The notes under the pieces: model-generated | The model's input: the letters and a program-made list of their open reading frames with translations, nothing else | The model's database searches: none | What the model was told of the DNA's origin: nothing | NCBI RefSeq assembly: GCF_001610875.1 | Contig: NZ_CP011272.1 | Location: 3,949,988 to 4,013,987 of the forward strand | Length of the DNA: 64,000 bases | Direction of reading: 5' to 3' | From: Pirellula sp. SH-Sr6A | GTDB lineage: Bacteria > Planctomycetota > Planctomycetia > Pirellulales > Pirellulaceae | Translations under genes and position numbers: made by a program | In this document: piece after piece, positions 25,498 to 34,919 of the stretch | Position numbering within the stretch: position 1 is the stretch's first letter | How the letters are laid out: each line of letters starts with the position of its first letter

Positions 25498-26190
25498 CTA
25501 GGCGGACTTTCCGCAAGCTCGATCGAGGGCTTGGATCCAAGGTCCGATGTAATAGCCGTGATCGTGGTAGGTACGGCCGCTGTACATGTGTTGATCGATA
25601 ACACAAGGCTCATTGACGTAGATACCACCGCAGACTTCTAGATCGAATTTGCATTTGGCTACCGTCGCCATGCGAAGACCTTTTACGATTCCCGCGCGAG
25701 CAGGAATTTCGACTCCGTGGCAAACACTCGCGCACGGCTTCTTGTTCTCCCAGAACCAGCGAGTAATGCGGAGCAAGTCTTGATCTTCCCGTATGTATTC
25801 GGGAGCTCGGCCGCCGCTGAAGAAGATACCGACATACTCTTCGGGCTTGATGTCATGGAATGCGATGTCGGCTTGGATGGTATAGCCCTCCCATTCCTTG
25901 GTAATAGTCCAACCCGGTTTCACTTCGTGCATCACCATGTTGTAGAGTCGCTTTTCGGGAGCTGCGACGACGGGTTGGTACCCCCCTTCAATCAAACGGT
26001 AGTAAGGGTAGAGCGTGTCGACGGTTTCGGTTGCATCTCCGACGATGATCAATACTTTAGGTCGGTTCATATTTTGAGGAAATCCGAGAGAGGAAACGAG
26101 GGTGGAGGCAGCATCCCAATCGGAGGCGGCCACCGCGGACAGCGACGTCCCTGCGGTTTGCAGGAGGAAGCCTCGTCGGTCGATGGTCAT
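25498..26190 (-). CDS. DJ-1/PfpI family protein, exported
   Basis: This 230-residue protein has a twin-arginine-like leader (IDRRGFLLQTAGTSLSAVAA) and a DJ-1/PfpI class I glutamine-amidotransferase-like fold. Visible are KVLIIVGDATETVDTLYPYY, an acidic-site region EEYVGIFFSGGRAPEYI, and the nucleophile elbow PCASVCHGVE with the reactive Cys. Members act as proteases, deglycases or chaperones; which applies here is unknown, and export is unusual for many relatives. Start ATG 26190 directly precedes the leader; 31 upstream codons are in frame but not signal-like. Confidence 0.8.
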   Translation of the reverse strand: MTIDRRGFLLQTAGTSLSAVAASDWDAASTLVSSLGFPQNMNRPKVLIIVGDATETVDTLYPYYRLIEGGYQPVVAAPEKRLYNMVMHEVKPGWTITKEWEGYTIQADIAFHDIKPEEYVGIFFSGGRAPEYIREDQDLLRITRWFWENKKPCASVCHGVEIPARAGIVKGLRMATVAKCKFDLEVCGGIYVNEPCVIDQHMYSGRTYHDHGYYIGPWIQALDRACGKSA

Positions 26191-26614
26191 ACAAGAAAAC
26201 TCTGTTGGGAGGAATCGAGTGGGTAAGTTTCCTAGCAGTATAGGTTTCCAAACAGTATAGCGGATCATTCCTCGCAGTCGCACCCAACGCGGTATCCCCT
26301 TGTCCCACTACCCTGTAGGATGATTCGCTCTCAGCGGAAGATCCTGCCCGTGATCCTTCCCGGGAACAGCCCTCGTTATGGAACGCCAATCCATCGCATT
26401 TACTGGCGAGCCGGTAGGCCTATAGGGAACGACCTATTCCGTAGCTGCGACGGAAGAGTTCCTAACCTTGTTTTTCCTCGAAAAGCAAATGCGATCGCCT
26501 TCGCCCGATCACATTTTTCTAAAAGCACTGACGATTGGAACGGGAACTGCCTTACCGATTGGTCGACGAATCGGTTTCTATCAGTCAAACGCTTTGGAAG
26601 AGGGAAGGTTAGTT
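26191..26614. other. intergenic region between divergent genes
   Basis: These 424 nt separate the divergent DJ-1 gene and the pilin-like gene and should hold both promoters. An AGGGAAGG purine stretch just before ATG 26615 serves as ribosome binding site for the pilin-like gene. No gene, repeat or clear operator is seen. Confidence 0.5.
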
Positions 26615-27694
26615 ATGAAGATTCGCATGCTGGTTCGCAAGGATGCTCATGCTGCGAGAAATGGTTGGAGTCGTGCACGCGGATTCACCCTGGTGGAGTT
26701 GCTCGTGGTGATTGCGATCATCGGCATTTTGGTAGGCCTGCTCTTGCCGGCCGTGCAAGCGGCTCGGGAAGCGGCCAGGCGGATGCAGTGCAGCAACAAC
26801 CTCAAGCAATTATCGTTGTCGCTTCACAATTACGAGTCTTCGTACCGCCGGTTTCCGATCGGCTATACCGACAATTTCGCCAATAGCGGCACGCCGGCCG
26901 GGGTTCCTGGCGGCGATGGAGGATGGTCATGGATGTCGGCTGTCCTTTCCTTTATCGAGCAAGGAGCGTTGTACCAAACATTGGACTTGCGTTACGCCCC
27001 CTATGGAACGCCTGGAATCGTTTCCGACCCACAAGGCCGTAATAATGAAGCTTGCCGGACTCCCCTCGCTTCATTTCGCTGCCCTTCGGACCTGGCTCCT
27101 TTGACGCGTCCGATCAATGCCAATTCGCCCGGGGGGATCGATGCCATCGCGATCACCAGCTATTGCGGTTCGATGGGACCGTTCGACGGAGCGAATTGCG
27201 GCGTGGAGGCGGGCAATCGTATGGGCCCTGAAGCGAGAAATACCGGACTGCTCGTCGTGAATCGACCGCGGAGCATTGGTGAGATCACGGACGGAACATC
27301 CAACACGATTGCCATCGGCGAAGTGAGTTGGCGACCGTTAAACGCCGCAGGCCAAGGTTCCGATCGTCAATTCATTCTCGGCAATGTGATCACCACCGGT
27401 GCAGTGAATTGCAATAACAACGGTGCCGGAACCAACGGGGCATTCATCCACCTTCGTTCCACACGCAAAAAGCTCAATGGCCCCGTTGTAGGTGGGGATA
27501 AGCATCGATCGTTCCATAGCTATCACACGGGGGGAGCGAACTTTGCGTTGGGAGACGGCTCCGTCCGATTCATCAGCGAGAACATCCAACATACCAATAC
27601 CAACTACACGGCAGCGACGCTAAACGGCCCTTACGGAACCTATCAGAGTCTGGCAGGAATCAACGATGGTCAAGTCATCTCGGAAGAGTTCTAG
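26615..27694 (+). CDS. DUF1559 type-IV-pilin-like (pseudopilin) protein
   Basis: This 359-residue protein has a prepilin cleavage/methylation motif RGFTLVELLVVIAIIGILVG (residues 22-41). It is followed by LLPAVQAAREAARRMQCSNN, which is diagnostic of the large planctomycete DUF1559 family. The C-terminal motif HTGGANFALGDGSVRFI is the typical family end. The protein should be processed by a prepilin peptidase and assembled or anchored in the cell envelope. Such genes are present in dozens of copies in planctomycetes. The small lipoprotein-like gene 54 nt downstream is a usual partner. Confidence 0.92.
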   Translation: MKIRMLVRKDAHAARNGWSRARGFTLVELLVVIAIIGILVGLLLPAVQAAREAARRMQCSNNLKQLSLSLHNYESSYRRFPIGYTDNFANSGTPAGVPGGDGGWSWMSAVLSFIEQGALYQTLDLRYAPYGTPGIVSDPQGRNNEACRTPLASFRCPSDLAPLTRPINANSPGGIDAIAITSYCGSMGPFDGANCGVEAGNRMGPEARNTGLLVVNRPRSIGEITDGTSNTIAIGEVSWRPLNAAGQGSDRQFILGNVITTGAVNCNNNGAGTNGAFIHLRSTRKKLNGPVVGGDKHRSFHSYHTGGANFALGDGSVRFISENIQHTNTNYTAATLNGPYGTYQSLAGINDGQVISEEF

Positions 27695-27748
27695 AGACGA
27701 TTGGGATAGTGGGACTTTGTATACGAATTCAAACCAAGGAGCTTGGCA

Positions 27749-28198
27749 GTGCATCCCGTTGCAATGATGAATCGATCCACCTATTACGTCGCTGTGGCCC
27801 TTTGTTTTGCGATATGCACTGGCTGTAGCGATGGTGGCCCAGAGCTGGCTTCGGTGACAGGAGTTGTCACGATCGATGGTAGGCCAATACCGAATGCTGT
27901 GTTGACGTTCGTACCGGAGGAGGGGTCTCCTTCCTACGGTCAGACGAGCCGAGATGGGCACTATGCGCTGATGTTCACGGATACCAAACAAGGTGCCATG
28001 CTGGGGACGCACCAAGTGAGTATTGAGATGCAACGCATTTCCAAGGAAGAAATGGCGGAGATGAAGGCGCAAGGCATGGAGGTGCCAGACAAGTCGGTGG
28101 ATATTCCGAAAGCCTATAGGCAGCCAGGTGCATTGACAGCCGAGGTGAAGCGAGGTAGCAATGCTATCGACTTTCACCTTGAGGCTAAAACAAAATGA
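27749..28198 (+). CDS. small secreted carboxypeptidase-regulatory-like protein
   Basis: This ~149-residue exported protein has an N-terminal hydrophobic stretch (YYVAVALCFAICTGCSDG) and a Cys at the right place for lipid attachment, although the lipobox is imperfect. The body ASVTGVVTIDGRPIPNAVLT is a transthyretin-like/carboxypeptidase-regulatory beta-sandwich. GTG 27749 is chosen because AAGGAG lies 7 nt upstream; TTG 27743 and ATGs at 27764/27767 are alternatives. It follows a DUF1559 pilin-like gene, the common planctomycete arrangement, and overlaps the next gene by 4 nt. Confidence 0.75.
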   Translation: MHPVAMMNRSTYYVAVALCFAICTGCSDGGPELASVTGVVTIDGRPIPNAVLTFVPEEGSPSYGQTSRDGHYALMFTDTKQGAMLGTHQVSIEMQRISKEEMAEMKAQGMEVPDKSVDIPKAYRQPGALTAEVKRGSNAIDFHLEAKTK

Positions 28199-29307
28199 AT
28201 CGCCGAGTCTTCCTCTCTCAAACGATCGCCGCCGCGTCGGTAGGAGCTGCCATGTCCTCATCCACGTTCGGAAGCGAAATCTCTTGGCAAAACGTCGTCG
28301 AGCCCTTGCGCGATGCCGTCGCACGTGGGCAAGTTCGAGCGGCGGCGTTTTATGGCCGATTGGGAGGAGCCGTTTATGGCGAATCATTCGGGGAGGCAAC
28401 GGACCAGCACGCTTCCTTTTTGCTCGGTTCGATTTCCAAGCCGATCGCAATCGCGGCAGTGATGTCGCTTTACGACGATCGGGCGATCGGGTTGAACGAT
28501 CCGGTCAGCAAATTCCTCCCCGAGTTTCGAGGTGAAGGGCGCGACTCCGTTACGATTCAGCACCTCCTCACCCACGTATCGGGGCTGCCCGATCAAGTTC
28601 CCGAGAATGCGGAGTTGCGACGAGGGCACGCGCCCTTGAGTCGATTTGTCGCGGCAGCGCTCCAGTTAAAACCCGCGTTCAAACCGGGGACATCGTACGA
28701 ATACTCGAGCATGGGCATTCTCTTGGCTTGCGAGATCGCCCAGCGTCTCTCCGGGAAGACGATCGATCGCTTGGTCTCGGAAAAGGTGACCAAGCCTTTG
28801 GGGATGTCCGATTCGTCTCTGGGCGTTTCAGGGTTGAGACCGGAGCAACTGGTTTCGGTTCAAACCGAATTCGGTGCTCCCGAAGCAGGCGGTGGCTCAG
28901 CCGAATCCAAAAGCTGGGATTGGAACAGTCCATTTTGGAGGCAACTCGGAGCGCCATGGGGAGGAATGCACAGTTCCGCTCAAGATGTCGGCAAATTCCT
29001 GGAGACTTTTTTGCGGCACGACGGGAAGATTTTGAAGCCGCAGACGAGCCGTCTCATGGTTAAGAATTTCAACCTCAACGGATTGCCCACTCGGGGATTG
29101 GGCTTGGACGTCGGGTTGGAAGAGTTGAAAGTAGCCGGAATGGAGCGCGCTTTTGGGCATACAGGGTCGACAGGCACCATTGGGTGGGCGGATCCAGCAC
29201 ACGATCGCATTTGCGTCGTTCTCACGTCTCTCCCTGCGCGCGCCCTAGAAGTCCATCCGAGGTTGTTGGTCACGGAGCGTTTCTGCGGTCTTGCGCAGAG
29301 CAACTAA
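28195..29307 (+). CDS. serine hydrolase of the beta-lactamase/penicillin-binding family
   Basis: This 370-residue exported protein has a signal-like leader (RRVFLSQTIAAASVGAAM). The class C beta-lactamase fold shows S-x-x-K at Ser79-Lys82 (GSISKPIA), Y-x-S at Tyr170 (YSSMGILL), and the third motif as GHTGSTG near the C-terminus. Relatives include esterases, D-aminopeptidases and EstB-like enzymes, so antibiotic hydrolysis should not be assumed. The ATGA overlap with the preceding lipoprotein-like gene suggests translational coupling. Confidence 0.85.
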   Translation: MNRRVFLSQTIAAASVGAAMSSSTFGSEISWQNVVEPLRDAVARGQVRAAAFYGRLGGAVYGESFGEATDQHASFLLGSISKPIAIAAVMSLYDDRAIGLNDPVSKFLPEFRGEGRDSVTIQHLLTHVSGLPDQVPENAELRRGHAPLSRFVAAALQLKPAFKPGTSYEYSSMGILLACEIAQRLSGKTIDRLVSEKVTKPLGMSDSSLGVSGLRPEQLVSVQTEFGAPEAGGGSAESKSWDWNSPFWRQLGAPWGGMHSSAQDVGKFLETFLRHDGKILKPQTSRLMVKNFNLNGLPTRGLGLDVGLEELKVAGMERAFGHTGSTGTIGWADPAHDRICVVLTSLPARALEVHPRLLVTERFCGLAQSN

Positions 29308-29442
29308 CAGCGAATCCAGCTTGGGACAGACGGGTCCTCTGGATATACTATGGGTGGATCCTCCCGCCTCCCCAATCGCTGTTGCGCGATAGCGCGACCG
29401 TGTCCCGCCTTACCTACCGAACCAAATCAGCTGGAATTGGCT

Positions 29443-31872
29443 ATGCCTCTTTTTGATCTCCGGAACGTTCCGCACCGCTGGCTTTGCAGTGCGGTCGTTC
29501 TTCTCTCTCCGATCTCCTTCTTTGCCAACCACCTGGCCTGTGCGCAGGATGCTGCGCCCACTCCAGCGGTTGCCGAAGAAGATTTGGACACCCGTCTCAA
29601 TCGCGAGTTCAGCGACGAGATTCGCAAGCTCCTCGTTGCCCATTGCGGCGATTGCCATATGGGGGACGCCAACGAAGCCGGCGTGAACTTCGAAGACTAC
29701 ACATCGATCAGCAAGATCCGAGAGCACGCGAGCACTTGGGAGCAAGTCCGAGGGGTTGTCAGGGCTGACGCCATGCCACCACCCGAAGACTCGGAAATGA
29801 AGCCAGAGGATCGCAAGAAACTAGTTGATTGGATTCAAAGAGCTCTCCACGAGACCGATTGCAACTGCGAGATCAAAACCCCACCGGTCACGCTCCGACG
29901 ACTGAACCAAGTGGAATACGACAACACGGTTCGGGATTTGCTCCAGCTCGATGTGCTCCCATCGAAGGACATAGGTTTTGTGTCCGACGACGTGGGGAAT
30001 GGCTTTGACAATCAAGGGGAGGTGCTCACGCTTCCACCGATCGTCATGGAAAAGTACATGCAGTCTGCCGCGTACTTGGCCAAGAAGACGATTGAGACCG
30101 ACCGGGAGAAGCTCCGCAATCAACGTTTCGACGGCGTTCAGCTTACCTATTCGCAAGACCATCGCGTACCGATGCACTTGGCAGCTGGCCGTTACAACCT
30201 CAGTATTCGCATGCGATTTGGGGACAATCTGCCCGACAAGTGCTTTGTCCTCTTGTACATCAACGGCGAAAAGCATCGCGAATGGGATGTCTCCACGCGA
30301 GGGCAGAACTTCGATGTCGATTTCGAGGCACTCGAAGGGAACAACGAAGTGCTGATCGCTTACGAGAGCGATGAAGATCCATCCAAAAAAGGGGACGGTG
30401 CAAGGCGACTGATCGTCGACTCCTTCCGAACTCGGGGTCCATTTCAAGGCGAGCCCGCGTTCCCTAAGCGACACCAAGATATCGTGATTGCGTATCCCGA
30501 ACAAAAAGATTCGCCCGAGGGAGCCGAGATCGGATTTCGCGAAGCTTCGCGTCGCGTCTTTGCAGGGTTCTTGAAGCGAGCGTATCGGCGTCCACCTTCC
30601 ACCGGGGATGTCGAGGCGATTGTGCGAGTCTGTGAGGCGGCCAAGGAGGCGGGCTTCACGTATCTCGAATCGATTCAATACGGAGTGCAGGCCGCGTTGG
30701 TGTCCCCGAACTTTCTCTTCCGACACGAACCTCCTGTCGATGGTGTCGCGACCATCGATGACTACGCGTTGGCCACACGGCTTTCGTATTTCCTGTGGTC
30801 CACGATGCCAGACGCGGAACTCATGGAGCTCGCGGATGCAGGCAAGCTGCGCGATCCCGATGTCATAAAGGGCCAAGTCAAACGGATGCTCGAGAGCGAT
30901 CGATCCGACGCGTTGGTCAAGGGATTCTTTGCTCAATGGCTCGGTATGCGGAACTTGCCCAAGATCGACATCGATAAGACCAAGTACCCGGGTTGGAACG
31001 ACCGGCTCCGCGCATCGATGATGCGGGAAACGGAGCTCTTTTGCCAGTACTTGCTACGCGACGGGAAGATCGACGACATCACCTCGGCCGACTTCACGTT
31101 TGTCAATCCGCGGTTGGCAGAGTTCTACGGAGTGTCTTATGGGGACCAAGACCCCGCGAAAATGTTCCGAGGACGAGCAGGACGGGGGGGCGATTCGCGT
31201 CGCCAGGGTCTCTATGACAAAGAGGACGAATGGATCCGAGTCCAACTTCCGGAACAGCGACTCGGATTGCTTACCCAAGCCGCAGTTCTTTCGCTGACGT
31301 CCAATCCGGCCCGGACCTCCCCTGTCAAACGAGGGAAGTGGGTTTTGGAAAGCATTTTGGGGGATCCACCTCCATCGGCTCCCCCGAACGTCCCAACCTT
31401 GGAGGAGGGAAAACACGAGCAAGGGGCGACTCTCCGAGAACGTTTAGAAATTCACCGCAGCAATCCAAGCTGTGCAGGCTGCCACAAAATCTTGGACCCG
31501 ATCGGCTTAGGCTTGGAGAATTTCGATGCAATTGGTCGATGGAGAGAGAAGGAAGACAACCAGCCAATCGACGCCAAGGGGGAGCTGACCGACGGCAGCA
31601 CCTTTGAAACCCCTAGACAACTGGTTAGTATTTTGAATAAGAAGCAGGACCAAATCTTGCTTAACTTGGCCCAACGGATGATGACTTATTCGCTTGGCCG
31701 GGGATTGCAACGTGAAGATCGTTGTGCAATCGACCGCGTCATGGCGTATACTGAGACGAATAACCGCACAGTTCGGTCCCTTGTTGAGGCGATCGTGTTG
31801 AGCGGATCCTTCCAACAAACCCCCACCTTAAATCCCTCTCCCAACTTAGGAGCTTCTTCGGATGTCCAATAA
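29443..31872 (+). CDS. DUF1592/DUF1588-type cytochrome-like protein
   Basis: This 809-residue exported protein has a signal peptide (SAVVLLSPISFFANHLACAQ). A haem-binding-like CGDCH at residues 68-72 is followed by MPPPEDSEMKPEDRK. DUF1587 starts near residue 145 (LRRLNQVEYDNTVRDLL). Next come a carbohydrate-binding-like stretch, DUF1595/1592 (RRVFAGFLKRAYRRP, LATRLSYFLWSTMPD, FAQWLG), DUF1588 with CAGCHKILDPIGLGLENFD, and DUF1585 at the end (YSLGRGL). This order is typical of planctomycete proteins that accompany DUF1552 proteins. The next gene overlaps by 11 nt. Function in the envelope is unproven. Confidence 0.88.
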   Translation: MPLFDLRNVPHRWLCSAVVLLSPISFFANHLACAQDAAPTPAVAEEDLDTRLNREFSDEIRKLLVAHCGDCHMGDANEAGVNFEDYTSISKIREHASTWEQVRGVVRADAMPPPEDSEMKPEDRKKLVDWIQRALHETDCNCEIKTPPVTLRRLNQVEYDNTVRDLLQLDVLPSKDIGFVSDDVGNGFDNQGEVLTLPPIVMEKYMQSAAYLAKKTIETDREKLRNQRFDGVQLTYSQDHRVPMHLAAGRYNLSIRMRFGDNLPDKCFVLLYINGEKHREWDVSTRGQNFDVDFEALEGNNEVLIAYESDEDPSKKGDGARRLIVDSFRTRGPFQGEPAFPKRHQDIVIAYPEQKDSPEGAEIGFREASRRVFAGFLKRAYRRPPSTGDVEAIVRVCEAAKEAGFTYLESIQYGVQAALVSPNFLFRHEPPVDGVATIDDYALATRLSYFLWSTMPDAELMELADAGKLRDPDVIKGQVKRMLESDRSDALVKGFFAQWLGMRNLPKIDIDKTKYPGWNDRLRASMMRETELFCQYLLRDGKIDDITSADFTFVNPRLAEFYGVSYGDQDPAKMFRGRAGRGGDSRRQGLYDKEDEWIRVQLPEQRLGLLTQAAVLSLTSNPARTSPVKRGKWVLESILGDPPPSAPPNVPTLEEGKHEQGATLRERLEIHRSNPSCAGCHKILDPIGLGLENFDAIGRWREKEDNQPIDAKGELTDGSTFETPRQLVSILNKKQDQILLNLAQRMMTYSLGRGLQREDRCAIDRVMAYTETNNRTVRSLVEAIVLSGSFQQTPTLNPSPNLGASSDVQ

Positions 31873-33232
31873 CGAATTCTCTGTCCGTTTAGATCGATCC
31901 GGGAAATGCACTTCCATCAGTCGCCGCACTTTGTTGCGCGCGATGGGGGTCAGCATGGCGTTGCCCTCTTTGGGATTGATGCGACCCTCTAACGTGGTTG
32001 CCAGCGAAGCTGCGAAGGCCCCGGTGCGATTGGCGTGGATCTTTTTCCCCAACGGGACCAATGCAGATCGATGGCTGCCGAAAGGGGCAGGTAAGGATTG
32101 GGAACTTTCCCCGAGCTTGGCTCCTCTGGCCGGCAACCGCGGTGACTTCAACGTCCTCAAGGGGCTTGCTCAAGTCAACGCGCAATCTCTCGGAGACGGA
32201 CCGGGCGATCACGCTCGCAGCGCTGCAGCTTTCTTGACCGGAGCGCATCCGTTCAAGACCGACGGATCGAAGATCAAGGTAGGACGTTCGGTCGACCAAA
32301 TCGCAGCCGACGTCTATGGTCGAGCCACGCGATTGGCTTCCATCGAACTCGGCACGGAAGAGGGACGCGATGCTGGCGGTTGTGATTCCGGCTATTCCTG
32401 TGCTTACTCGAACAACATTTCGTGGCGAGGCGAGTCGCTCCCAACCGGTAAAGAGATCAGCCCTCAAAAGGCCTTTCAACGTCTCTTTGGTAACGCCGCC
32501 AATCAAGAATCCATGAGCGATCGTCAACAAAAGATGCAACGCAGCATCTTGGACTTCGTCTCCGATCAACGCCAACAGTTGGAACGCATCTCGGGCGCTG
32601 AGGATCATCGCAAGCTGGATGAGTACTTCACCAGCATCCGCGAGATCGAACAACGCATGACGCGTTTCACCATTCCCGTTCAGCTCCCCGACGGAACCTT
32701 GGAGCCCAAGTCGAAACCAGAGAACATCACCGAGCACATTCGATTGATGTACGACATGATGGTCTTGGCCTTCCAAACCGATACCACTCGCTTGGCCAGC
32801 TTCATGCTCGCAAACGAAGGTAGCAATCGAACGTTTCCTATGATCGAGGTGAAGGACGGGCACCACTCCCTCTCCCACCACGAGAACAACGAATCGAAGA
32901 TTGGGGATATCGCCAAAATCGATACCTATTACTCCGAGCAGTTCTCCTATTTCCTCAACAAGATGCGAGAGACCAAGGAAGCCGACGGTTCGTCACTCCT
33001 GGATAACTCCTTCATTGTCTACGGCGGATGCATCTCGGACGGAAACCGTCACGATCACCACAATCTCCCCGTGCTGCTAGCCGGTCGCGGAGGTCGCGGT
33101 ATCGAAACAGGACGATTGATCGATTTCCCCGAGTACACCCCGATGAACAATCTTTACTCGACGATGTTGGAGCATATTGGAATGAACGACATCGTGTTCG
33201 GGGATGGGAATGGAAAGATCGTTTTAAGCTAG
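31862..33232 (+). CDS. DUF1552 domain-containing secreted protein
   Basis: This 456-residue protein has a twin-arginine-like leader (SRRTLLRAMGVSMALPSLGL). Typical DUF1552 stretches follow: RLAWIFFPNGTN, GDGPGDHARSAAAFLTGAHP, a CAYSNNISWRG segment, and late GGCISDGNRHDHHNLPVLLA. It overlaps the DUF1592 gene by 11 nt and forms the standard pair with it. A strong intrinsic terminator lies 31 nt downstream, marking the operon end. Confidence 0.88.
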   Translation: MSNNEFSVRLDRSGKCTSISRRTLLRAMGVSMALPSLGLMRPSNVVASEAAKAPVRLAWIFFPNGTNADRWLPKGAGKDWELSPSLAPLAGNRGDFNVLKGLAQVNAQSLGDGPGDHARSAAAFLTGAHPFKTDGSKIKVGRSVDQIAADVYGRATRLASIELGTEEGRDAGGCDSGYSCAYSNNISWRGESLPTGKEISPQKAFQRLFGNAANQESMSDRQQKMQRSILDFVSDQRQQLERISGAEDHRKLDEYFTSIREIEQRMTRFTIPVQLPDGTLEPKSKPENITEHIRLMYDMMVLAFQTDTTRLASFMLANEGSNRTFPMIEVKDGHHSLSHHENNESKIGDIAKIDTYYSEQFSYFLNKMRETKEADGSSLLDNSFIVYGGCISDGNRHDHHNLPVLLAGRGGRGIETGRLIDFPEYTPMNNLYSTMLEHIGMNDIVFGDGNGKIVLS

Positions 33233-33263
33233 TCAACGAGCCAATCAACTCCACCGAAATCAG

Positions 33264-33300
33264 ACAGCCGAGGCGACCGACCGCTTCGGCTGTTTTTGTT
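33264..33300 (+). terminator. intrinsic terminator after the DUF1592-DUF1552 pair
   Basis: ACAGCCGAGGCG and CGCTTCGGCTGT form a 12-bp stem (one G-T pair) around loop ACCGAC, followed at once by TTTTTGTT. Confidence 0.85.
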
Positions 33301-33386
33301 TCTGTGCCGCCATCGACAGCGAATACAATGCGAGGGAGCTACAATCTTCCTCATTGCATCCGACGCTAGCTGCGAGATTCGAACCT

Positions 33387-34814
33387 ATGCGCATTTGTTT
33401 TTTGTTGTTGATTGGTTTTGCATTGGCTTTTGACGCGAGCGCAACAAGTTCTGCCCAAGAGAAAGAGTCCCCGAAACGGGACCTCCCGGCCGGTGCCGAG
33501 ACGATTCGCGAATCGAAAGTGGCGGGAACTATTTCCTTTTTAGCCAGCGATGAATTAGCTGGTCGCGGCACAGGTTCTCCCGAATTCGACGTCGCAGCAG
33601 CCTACGTTGCATCCCGGTTCCGATCCGCAGGCCTTCAGGGTGCTGGGGACGATGGAACGTTCTTTCATTTGACCAAACAGACGCTGAAGCAACTCCCCGG
33701 TGAAGCAACCCTTCGATCGGGAGCAGGGGAGTCGATGCCAATCCTGGGAATCTTGGGTGCGTCGGACGAGAAAGCCATGTACCGCGGCCCGCTTCAAGCC
33801 GTGGAGCTTGCCAACGTGAGCGAACTCAAGGATTTGCCACCATTCGTCACGGGGGAATTTGAGCCTACCGGCAAAGGGGCACGCGCGATGGCCCAATTGA
33901 GTCGACTCGCACAGTCGTTGGAGTCTGCAGGCGCAAAGGGATTGATTCTTCGGACCGACGGAGCGAGCGAATGGACAACGCTGGCCAAAGAGCTGCAAGG
34001 CAAAGCTCGCATGGAAGCGAGGGTTCCGATTCGCATCCCCATTTTGCTGATCGATCAACAAACGAAGGTCCCTGATCAGATCGATATGGTGGTGCCACCG
34101 GCTCGCCTAGTGGAGCAAGCGATGCGAAACGTGATCGCCGTGATCCCCGGCAGCGATCCGACTCTTTCCAAGGAGGCGGTACTCTTTTCGGCGCACCTGG
34201 ACCATCTCGGCGAGGGGGCCCCGAATGTTTCGGGCGATGACCAGCAAGACGTCATCTATAACGGTGCCGACGACGACGCCTCGGGAGTGACCGCCGTCCT
34301 CACCTTGGCAGATGCATTCGCTGCGATGCCGGCGCCACCCAAACGATCATTGCTTTTCATGACTTTCTGGGGAGAGGAGTCCGGGTTGCTCGGTTCCAAG
34401 GCTTATGTGGATCGTCCCACATGGCCACTCGGGTCGATCATTGCCAACGTCAATATCGAGATGATCGGCCGTCCCGAAGATGGGGCCCGAGGCAAGATTT
34501 GGGTAACAGGTTGGAACGAATCCGACCTGGGCCCTCTAATGCGTGAATCGGCAAACCGATGGGGTGTCGAGATTTTTGAACACCCCAAGTTCAGTGCCAT
34601 GCTTTATCGTTCCAGCGACAACTGGTCCTTTGCTCAGCGAGGGGTCATTGCTCACAGTTTTTCTGCTGGCTCGCTGCATGCGGACTATCACCAGGTTGAC
34701 GACGAGTGGGATAGGCTCGAGATTCCCCACATGACACGCGTTATCCAAGGCTTGTTCGTCGGCTCCCTCCCTTTGGTCGACGGATCTCTCACTCCGAAAA
34801 CTGCCAAGCCGTAG
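33387..34814 (+). CDS. M28-family zinc aminopeptidase, exported
   Basis: This 475-residue protein has a signal peptide (RICFLLLIGFALAFDASATS). A PA-like insert lies before the catalytic domain. The peptidase shows the M28 metal and catalytic residues: His~270 in FSAHLDHLGEG, the bridging Asp in YNGADDDASGV, the Glu pair in WGEESGLLG, Asp in MIGRPED, and a late His in HADYHQVDDEW. It should remove N-terminal residues from peptides in the periplasm. ATG 33387 is the first codon of the signal peptide. It is a single gene between a terminator and the haem-binding propeller gene. Confidence 0.88.
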   Translation: MRICFLLLIGFALAFDASATSSAQEKESPKRDLPAGAETIRESKVAGTISFLASDELAGRGTGSPEFDVAAAYVASRFRSAGLQGAGDDGTFFHLTKQTLKQLPGEATLRSGAGESMPILGILGASDEKAMYRGPLQAVELANVSELKDLPPFVTGEFEPTGKGARAMAQLSRLAQSLESAGAKGLILRTDGASEWTTLAKELQGKARMEARVPIRIPILLIDQQTKVPDQIDMVVPPARLVEQAMRNVIAVIPGSDPTLSKEAVLFSAHLDHLGEGAPNVSGDDQQDVIYNGADDDASGVTAVLTLADAFAAMPAPPKRSLLFMTFWGEESGLLGSKAYVDRPTWPLGSIIANVNIEMIGRPEDGARGKIWVTGWNESDLGPLMRESANRWGVEIFEHPKFSAMLYRSSDNWSFAQRGVIAHSFSAGSLHADYHQVDDEWDRLEIPHMTRVIQGLFVGSLPLVDGSLTPKTAKP

Positions 34815-34919
34815 CGAACACCCGCCGATCTATCAGGTAGGATTCAGACGGGGGGCTATATTGCCCCCGTCGCATCCTAGCCCTCTGTCCACTCCTCCCA
34901 TTCTTTCGATGTGACGGCC

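Noticed and set aside
28195-29307. interpretation of the serine hydrolase as an antibiotic-resistance beta-lactamase
   Set aside because: The S-x-x-K and Y-x-S motifs are shared by esterases and peptidases of the same fold. Context and leader give no evidence for beta-lactam hydrolysis.
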